DNA of 64,000 bases from assembly GCA_023386265.1 (NCBI GenBank), contig JAEWKA010000008.1, positions 186,001 to 250,000 on the forward strand, given 5' to 3'. This document shows positions 59,499 to 64,000 of the stretch, in pieces. Source of the DNA: Bacillota bacterium (lineage in GTDB: Bacteria; Bacillota; Clostridia; Oscillospirales; Oscillospiraceae). Below the pieces are notes generated by a model, which saw only the letters and a list, made by a program, of their open reading frames with translations, was not told where the DNA came from and ran no database searches. Position 1 is the first letter of the stretch, and each line of letters begins with the position of its first letter. The translations under genes and the position numbers were made by a program.

Positions 59499-60041
59499 CT
59501 ATGCCTTTGCAAAAGGCGCGCCCATAAGGGTTAGCAGCTCTTTGGCTTCTTCATCGGTAGCCGCAGTGGTGCAGATGGCAATGTTCATACCACGCAGTTT
59601 TTCGATCTTATCGTATTCGATTTCGGGGAATATGATCTGTTCCTTCAGCCCGAGGCTGTAGTTTCCGCGGCCGTCAAAGGCATCAGCATTGATGCCGTGG
59701 AAGTCGCGGACGCGGGGCAGTGCGACGTTGAGCAGTCTGTCAAGGAACTCCCACATTCTGTCCTGTCTGAGCGTGACCTTAACGCCGACGTTCTGACCTT
59801 GACGGAGCTTGAAGTTTGCGACGCTCTTACGAGCGACTGTTGCAACGGCCTTCTGTCCTGCGATAGTTGAGATGTCCTTGATAACAGCGTCCAGAGCCTT
59901 CTGGTTGTCTTTGCAGTCACCTGCGCCGACGCTGATAACGATTTTATCTATCTTGGGAATCTGCATGGTGCTCTTGTAGCTGTACTTTTTCATAAGAGCA
60001 GGAGCGACTTCCTCAAGATATTTGGTTTTTAGTCTTGGCAT
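59499..60041 (-). CDS. rplE: 50S ribosomal protein L5
   Basis: 180 residues: LKTKYLEEVAPALMKKYSYK start, VVARKS-equivalent VATVARKSVANFKLRQGQNVG, and RDFHGINADAFDGRGNYSLG. Normal length. Confidence 0.98.
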   Translation of the reverse strand: MPRLKTKYLEEVAPALMKKYSYKSTMQIPKIDKIVISVGAGDCKDNQKALDAVIKDISTIAGQKAVATVARKSVANFKLRQGQNVGVKVTLRQDRMWEFLDRLLNVALPRVRDFHGINADAFDGRGNYSLGLKEQIIFPEIEYDKIEKLRGMNIAICTTAATDEEAKELLTLMGAPFAKA

Positions 60042-60060
60042 TTAAAGAGTCTCTCCTTTC

Positions 60061-60369
60061 TTATATTGTTTCGCCGCACTTTTTGCAGACGCGTACTTTT
60101 GATCCGTCCTTAAGGAACTTGTGGGCCTCGCGGGTGGGCTTGCCGCACTTGGGGCAAACTCTCATGACCTTAGAAGCATAAATCGGGGTCTCTTTCTTGA
60201 TGATGCCGCCCTCTGTGCCAGGCTTTGTGGGCTTGAGATGACGCTTCGCGACATTCACGCCTTCAACAATAACCTTGCCGTTATCGGGATCGGCTGACAT
60301 GACCCTGCCTTCTTTTCCCTTATCCTTGCCGGACAGAACAATAACTCTATCATCTTTTTTAATGTTCAT
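60061..60369 (-). CDS. rplX: 50S ribosomal protein L24 (with Cys4 tail)
   Basis: 102 residues: KOW motif IKKDDRVIVLSGKDKGKEGR, NVAKRHLKPTKPGTEGGII, and a C-terminal CPKC and CKKCG pair that can bind zinc. Other Firmicute L24 lack these cysteines. Confidence 0.97.
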   Translation of the reverse strand: MNIKKDDRVIVLSGKDKGKEGRVMSADPDNGKVIVEGVNVAKRHLKPTKPGTEGGIIKKETPIYASKVMRVCPKCGKPTREAHKFLKDGSKVRVCKKCGETI

Positions 60370-60381
60370 TATTTTGTCCTC

Positions 60382-60750
60382 CTATATGACTTCGGGAGCC
60401 AGAGATAGGATCTTCATGAAATCCTTGTCACGCAGCTCGCGTGCAACCGGTCCAAAAATGCGGGTACCGCGGGGGTTCTTGTCGTCTCTGATGAGCACTG
60501 CGGCGTTTTCATCGAAGCGGACATAGGTTCCGTCCGTACGACGGACGCCCTTTGCGCTGCGAACGATGACCGCCTTTACGACATCACCCTTTTTGACGGT
60601 GCTGCCGGGCTGGGTCTTACGGACAGACGCAACAATGACGTCGCCGATGTTGCCGTATTTGCGTTTACTTCCGCCGAGAATGCGGATGCATTTGATCTCT
60701 TTGGCGCCGGTATTGTCGGCCACCTTGAGAAATGTTTCCTGTTGTATCAT
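60382..60750 (-). CDS. rplN: 50S ribosomal protein L14
   Basis: 122 residues: MIQQETFLKVADNTGAKEI start, RILGGSKRKYGNIGDVIVAS, and RIFGPVARELRDKDFMKILSLAPEV-type end. Normal length. Confidence 0.98.
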   Translation of the reverse strand: MIQQETFLKVADNTGAKEIKCIRILGGSKRKYGNIGDVIVASVRKTQPGSTVKKGDVVKAVIVRSAKGVRRTDGTYVRFDENAAVLIRDDKNPRGTRIFGPVARELRDKDFMKILSLAPEVI

Positions 60751-60762
60751 TTCGCGGCCTCC

Positions 60763-61026
60763 TTACTTTGCCTTTTCTACTATTTCGACTAGACGCCATC
60801 TCTTATCCTTAGACAAAGGACGGGTCTCCATAACCTTAACTTTGTCGCCAATTTTGCACTCGTTATTTTCGTCGTGCGCCTTCAAGCGATAAGTCTGCTT
60901 AATGATTTTCTTATAAAGAGGATGCGCAACGCGGTCCTCAACGATGACAACGATGGTCTTGTCCATCTTGTCGGACACTACCTTGCCAACACGGGTCTTG
61001 CGGGAAGATGTTCTTATTTCATTCAT
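60763..61026 (-). CDS. rpsQ: 30S ribosomal protein S17
   Basis: 87 residues: RTSSRKTRVGKVVSDKMDKT start, VEDRVAHPLYKKIIKQTYRL, CKIGDKVKVMETRPLSKDKR. Normal length. Confidence 0.98.
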   Translation of the reverse strand: MNEIRTSSRKTRVGKVVSDKMDKTIVVIVEDRVAHPLYKKIIKQTYRLKAHDENNECKIGDKVKVMETRPLSKDKRWRLVEIVEKAK

Positions 61027-61039
61027 TTACGTTACCTCC

Positions 61040-61234
61040 TCACTGCTCGAGCTGTTTCTGGCGAATAACTGTCTTGACTCGGGCAATGTCACGGCGTACG
61101 GCAGAAATCTTTATCGGGTTGTCAAGATGGTTCGTGGCGTGCTGCATACGGAGGGTAAACAAATCCTTCTTAAGCGAAATAAGCTTTCCTTCAAGCTCTG
61201 CAGCGGACATTTCGCGTATCTCATTTGCCTTCAT
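61040..61234 (-). CDS. rpmC: 50S ribosomal protein L29
   Basis: 64 residues: MKANEIREMSAAELEGKLIS start, QHATNHLDNPIKISAVRRDI end part. The ATG at 61234 is one base after the rplP stop; a longer in-frame ORF to 61372 is an artefact of reading into rplP. Confidence 0.97.
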   Translation of the reverse strand: MKANEIREMSAAELEGKLISLKKDLFTLRMQHATNHLDNPIKISAVRRDIARVKTVIRQKQLEQ

Positions 61235-61235
61235 C

Positions 61236-61673
61236 TTATTCACCACCTGTCTCGGAATCGGCAACATCATCGCGCTTGACAAACTTCGTCTTGCAGGGAA
61301 GCTTGTGGCTTGCAAGACGCATTGCCTCACGTGCTGTTTCTTCAGTAACACCGGCCATTTCGAACAAGACACGACCGGGCTTTACAACTGCTACCCAGTA
61401 CTCGGGAGAACCTTTACCGGAACCCATGCGGGTCTCGGCAGGCTTCTCGGTTACGGGCTTATCGGGAAATATTTTAATCCAGACTTTACCACCGCGCTTT
61501 GTATAACGGGTCATAGCAATACGCGCTGCCTCGATCTGATTCGAGGTAATCCAGCTGGGCTCTGTGGCCATAAGACCGAACTCACCGTAAGCAACAAAGT
61601 TGCCGCGGCTGGCTTTGCCCTTCATACGTCCACGATGCACTCTGCGGTATTTGACTCTCTTTGGCAGAAGCAT
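61236..61673 (-). CDS. rplP: 50S ribosomal protein L16
   Basis: 145 residues: MLLPKRVKYRRVHRGRMKGK start, KRGGKVWIKIFPDKPVTEKP, GSGKGSPEYWVAVVKPGRVL. The ATG overlaps the rpsC stop (TAATG). Normal length. Confidence 0.98.
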   Translation of the reverse strand: MLLPKRVKYRRVHRGRMKGKASRGNFVAYGEFGLMATEPSWITSNQIEAARIAMTRYTKRGGKVWIKIFPDKPVTEKPAETRMGSGKGSPEYWVAVVKPGRVLFEMAGVTEETAREAMRLASHKLPCKTKFVKRDDVADSETGGE

Positions 61674-62584
61674 TACGCATTGCCTCCTTCCTTAGGGGTT
61701 GTAGGTGCGGGTGCAGGAGCTGCAGGTCCGCGATTATAACCGCCCTGGCCTCCCTGAGGTCCACGGTTATAGCCGCCCTGACCTCCCTGAGGTCCGCGAT
61801 TATAGCCTCCGCCCTGACCCTGGCCGCCGCGGTTGTAACCGCCGCCCTGACCCTGACCTTGACGGGGAGGATAATTGTTTGTTCTCTTGCGCTCGCCGCG
61901 ATTCTGGTCATCCCTCTTGGTCAGATCCATCGTACGGGGAGTGCTGCGCAGTGTCTGGCTGAGGACCTCGCCCTTGTAAATCCAGACTTTTACGCCACAG
62001 CGGCCAAAGGTCGTCGCGGCTTCCGCAAAACCGTAGTCGATGTCGGCACGTATAGTCTGAAGGGGAATGGTGCCCTCATGATAGCACTCACTGCGCGCGA
62101 TTTCGGCGCCGCCCAAACGTCCGGCGCACATAACCTTGATGCCCTTGACACCCATCTTCATGGCGCGTCCCATTGAGTTTTTCATAGCACGGCGATGGCT
62201 GATGCGCTTTTCAAGCTGCGCTGCAATGTTCTCAGCAACGAGCTGTGCATCAGTATCGGGAGTGCGAACCTCAACGATAGAAAGAGCAACGGGCTTGCTT
62301 ATCATCTTTTCAACCGACAATCTGAGACGCTCGATCTCCGTGCCGCCCTTTCCGATGACCACGCCGGGGCGTGAGCAGTGGATAAAGATGCGAACCTTGG
62401 AGCTGTCACGCTCGATTTCGATCTTCGGGATGCCTGCGGAATACAGAGTCGATTTCAGATATTTGCGGATATTGTAATCTTCGACGATAAGATCTCCGAC
62501 CTTGTCGTTTCTTGCGTACCATCTGGAATCCCAGTCTGTGATGACGCCGACGCGAAATCCGTGCGGATTAATTTTCTGTCCCAT
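61673..62584 (-). CDS. rpsC: 30S ribosomal protein S3 with a repetitive Gly/Arg/Tyr-rich tail
   Basis: 303 residues, about 85 more than a typical S3. The core is normal: GQKINPHGFRVGVITDWDSR start, KH domain RPGVVIGKGGTEIERLRL, C-terminal domain with VMCAGRLGGAEIARSE and GVKVWIYKGEVL. From about residue 218 comes an acidic and basic linker (RDDQNRGERKRTNNYPPRQG) and then repeats GGGYNRGGQGQ and GGYNRGPQGGQ (five GGYNRG units), ending in an Ala/Pro stretch. The encoding DNA is itself a 33-bp tandem repeat at about 61738-61860. The tail resembles RGG/low-complexity RNA-binding regions of eukaryotic proteins; its role is unknown. No frameshift is visible, and rplP starts at its normal place. Confidence 0.95.
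   Translation of the reverse strand: MGQKINPHGFRVGVITDWDSRWYARNDKVGDLIVEDYNIRKYLKSTLYSAGIPKIEIERDSSKVRIFIHCSRPGVVIGKGGTEIERLRLSVEKMISKPVALSIVEVRTPDTDAQLVAENIAAQLEKRISHRRAMKNSMGRAMKMGVKGIKVMCAGRLGGAEIARSECYHEGTIPLQTIRADIDYGFAEAATTFGRCGVKVWIYKGEVLSQTLRSTPRTMDLTKRDDQNRGERKRTNNYPPRQGQGQGGGYNRGGQGQGGGYNRGPQGGQGGYNRGPQGGQGGYNRGPAAPAPAPTTPKEGGNA
61738..61860 (-). repeat. 33-bp tandem repeat encoding the S3 tail
   Basis: On the minus strand the unit GGTTATAACCGCGGACC(TCAGGGAGGTCAGGG) recurs with small changes at least four times; it is the coding basis of the GGYNRGPQGGQ repeats and could vary in copy number between strains by slippage. Confidence 0.75.
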
Positions 62585-62598
62585 ACTCTGCCTCCTCC

Positions 62599-62934
62599 CT
62601 AATCTTTCTCGGCCACGACGATAGTAATGTGGCTGGTTCTCTTGTTGATCCTGTACATACGGCCCTGAGCTCTGGGCATTCCTCTTTTGAGGATGGGGCC
62701 GGGGTTCGCGTAAGTCTCTTTAACGTAGAGCTTATCGGTATCCATGTTGAAATTGTTTTCAGCGTTTGCCACTGCGCTCTTAAGAACCTTAATCATAAGC
62801 TCGGATGCCGCCTTGGGGGTATTTCGCATCAAAGCTTCGGCTACCTTAACGTTCTTGCCACGGATAAGGTCGCATACGATGACGACCTTACGGGGAGATA
62901 TGCGGGCAAACTTGTGTTCTGCTCTTGCTTCCAT
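62599..62934 (-). CDS. rplV: 50S ribosomal protein L22
   Basis: 111 residues: HKFARISPRKVVIVCDLIRG start part, the tunnel loop GPILKRGMPRAQGRMYRINK near the C-terminus. Normal length; that loop lines the exit tunnel. Confidence 0.98.
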   Translation of the reverse strand: MEARAEHKFARISPRKVVIVCDLIRGKNVKVAEALMRNTPKAASELMIKVLKSAVANAENNFNMDTDKLYVKETYANPGPILKRGMPRAQGRMYRINKRTSHITIVVAEKD

Positions 62935-62945
62935 TTTTCTCCTCC

Positions 62946-63218
62946 TTATTTGCCGGTCTTGGAGCCGGCATGACCGCGGAAAGTGCGGGTAGGCGCGAAC
63001 TCGCCAAGCTTGTGTCCGACCATATCCTCGGTAACGTAAACCGGAACATGACGGCGGCCGTCATGGACGGCAATCGTGTGACCAACGAAAGTCGGGAATA
63101 TCGTGGAAGCGCGGCTCCAGGTCTTTAGAACCTTCTTTTCGCCGGATTTATTCATTTCGTCGACCCTCTTGAGCAGCTCAGGAGCAGCAAAGGGGCCTTT
63201 TTTAATACTTCTACTCAT
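62946..63218 (-). CDS. rpsS: 30S ribosomal protein S19
   Basis: 90 residues: MSRSIKKGPFAAPELLKRVD start, TWSRASTIFPTFVGHTIAVH and the end GHKLGEFAPTRTFRGHAGSK. Normal length. Confidence 0.98.
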   Translation of the reverse strand: MSRSIKKGPFAAPELLKRVDEMNKSGEKKVLKTWSRASTIFPTFVGHTIAVHDGRRHVPVYVTEDMVGHKLGEFAPTRTFRGHAGSKTGK

Positions 63219-63233
63219 TTAATCATTCCCTCC

Positions 63234-64000
63234 TTACTTCTCGTTCCGACGCTTGACAATGAACTTATTACTCTTGTTCTTCGTCTTGCGGGTCTTGTAA
63301 CCGAGCGTAGGCTTACCCCAAGGGGTAACAGGTCCGGAACGGCCGATCGGGCTCTTGCCTTCGCCGCCGCCGTGGGGGTGGTCGCAGGGGTTCATGACAG
63401 AGCCGCGGACGGTCGGGCGCCAGCCCATGTGACGTTTACGTCCGGCCTTACCGATGTGGATATTGGCGTGATCAATGTTGCCGACCTGCCCGATGGTCGC
63501 AATGCAGTTCATGCGAACCTTGCGGTATTCACCGGACGGCAGACGGACAGTTGCCAAATCGCCTTCCTTAGCCATAAGCTGAGCCTCGACACCTGCGGAG
63601 CGGACAAGCTGTGCGCCCTTGCCGGGATAAAGCTCGATGTTATGGATAATGGTACCAACAGGGATGTTTGCAAGCGGAAGCGCATTGCCGGGCTTGATGT
63701 CAGCTGCCGAAGAAGCAACGACCGAGTCGCCGGCCTTGAGTCCGTAAGGAGCAAGGATATAGCGGCGTTCACCGTCTGTATACTCTATAAGAGCAATGTG
63801 CGCAGAGCGGTTGGGGTCATATTCTAGGCGCAGCACTTTGCCGGGCATATCAAGCTTATTACGCTTGAAATCAATGACACGGTATTTTTTCTTGTTGCCG
63901 CCGCCCTGATGGCGAACAGTGATACGACCGTTTGAATTGCGGCCGGCGTTAGATTTCAGGACCTCTACAAGGGACTTCTCGGGTACCGCACGCTTGTCGA
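63234..64000 (-). CDS. rplB: 50S ribosomal protein L2, 5' end beyond the window
   Basis: 255 codons in the window, open to the edge. Segments include GRNSNGRITVRHQGGGNKK, YRVIDFKRNKLDMPGKVL and the C-terminal peptidyl-transferase-associated VMNPCDHPHGGGEGKSP. About 20 N-terminal residues lie outside. An internal Met at 63848 is not the start because homologous L2 sequence continues upstream in frame. Confidence 0.97.
   Translation of the reverse strand, partial: DKRAVPEKSLVEVLKSNAGRNSNGRITVRHQGGGNKKKYRVIDFKRNKLDMPGKVLRLEYDPNRSAHIALIEYTDGERRYILAPYGLKAGDSVVASSAADIKPGNALPLANIPVGTIIHNIELYPGKGAQLVRSAGVEAQLMAKEGDLATVRLPSGEYRKVRMNCIATIGQVGNIDHANIHIGKAGRKRHMGWRPTVRGSVMNPCDHPHGGGEGKSPIGRSGPVTPWGKPTLGYKTRKTKNKSNKFIVKRRNEK

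Noticed and set aside
61738..61860. Tandem repeat as a CRISPR or assembly artefact
   Set aside because: The repeat keeps the rpsC frame, encodes a regular peptide and ends exactly before rplP with a normal overlap, so it reads as coding sequence.

Overview
The window looks like a chromosomal segment of an anaerobic, endospore-forming Clostridia (Oscillospiraceae/Ruminococcaceae-like Firmicute). This rests on the S10-spc-alpha ribosomal operon order with a KOW protein between map and infA, on sporulation genes (spoIID, spmA-spmB, spoVAC, a SpoVT/AbrB-type regulator), on ctsR-mcsA-clpC, on a TPP-riboswitch thi operon and on strong GGAGG ribosome-binding sites. No species can be named from the sequence alone.

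Layout. (1) 1-7046, minus strand: a carbohydrate-type uptake and catabolism operon. In transcription order it holds a DeoR-family regulator, a BtpA/SgcQ-family TIM-barrel protein, a ribulokinase-like FGGY kinase, a lipoprotein substrate-binding protein, a two-domain sugar ABC ATPase and an RbsC-type permease. Three GCAAT boxes spaced exactly 10 bp apart sit just upstream of the regulator. (2) 7.1-11.2 kb: a gene graveyard. It contains an internally deleted membrane-protein gene, an EcsC-like gene whose 3' end runs out of frame into a fragment of another membrane-protein gene, and a frameshifted C-terminal piece of a serine recombinase. (3) 11.2-26.7 kb, minus strand, visibly AT-rich: a defence-type island. 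Five genes in one direction encode an HRDC/SF1-helicase/DUF559-like nuclease, a UvrD-like helicase carrying a nuclease-like insertion and zinc ribbons, an ArdC-like zincin, a RecQ helicase fused to a phosphoribosyltransferase-like domain, and a DprA-like protein. Next to them lie a small unknown gene, a broken remnant resembling the ScoMcrA head domain, and a 1232-residue unrecognised protein ending in a PD-(D/E)XK-like nuclease motif. Related direct repeats flank the last three. The island ends near the 3' end of a tRNA-Leu(CAA) gene at 27.4 kb.

(4) 27.7-30.5 kb, plus strand: copper resistance (copA-csoR-copZ) behind two CsoR-type operators. (5) 30.5-36.8 kb, minus strand: superoxide dismutase; cytX-thiM-thiE-thiD under a TPP riboswitch and terminator; a ferredoxin; and an N6-adenine methyltransferase plus rsmI. 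(6) 37.1-41.2 kb, plus strand: ctsR-mcsA-clpC behind CtsR boxes, with no mcsB, then a hotdog thioesterase. (7) 41.3-49.9 kb: FmdE-like protein, spoIID, a membrane protein, an AbrB-type regulator, spmAB, argS with a DUF1934 gene, murI, a small unknown gene and spoVAC. (8) 50.1-64.0 kb, minus strand: the ribosomal superoperon from rplB (cut by the window end) to rplQ, including secY, adk, map, infA and rpoA. Here S3 has an unusual Gly/Arg/Tyr-rich repetitive tail, and an unexplained 289-bp gap splits rpsN from rpsH.

The most interesting region is 11-27 kb. The five-gene helicase/nuclease/RecQ-PRTase/DprA cluster and the neighbouring giant nuclease-like protein have the look of an anti-phage or plasmid-exclusion island. 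No function has been demonstrated from sequence, and no database search was possible here.
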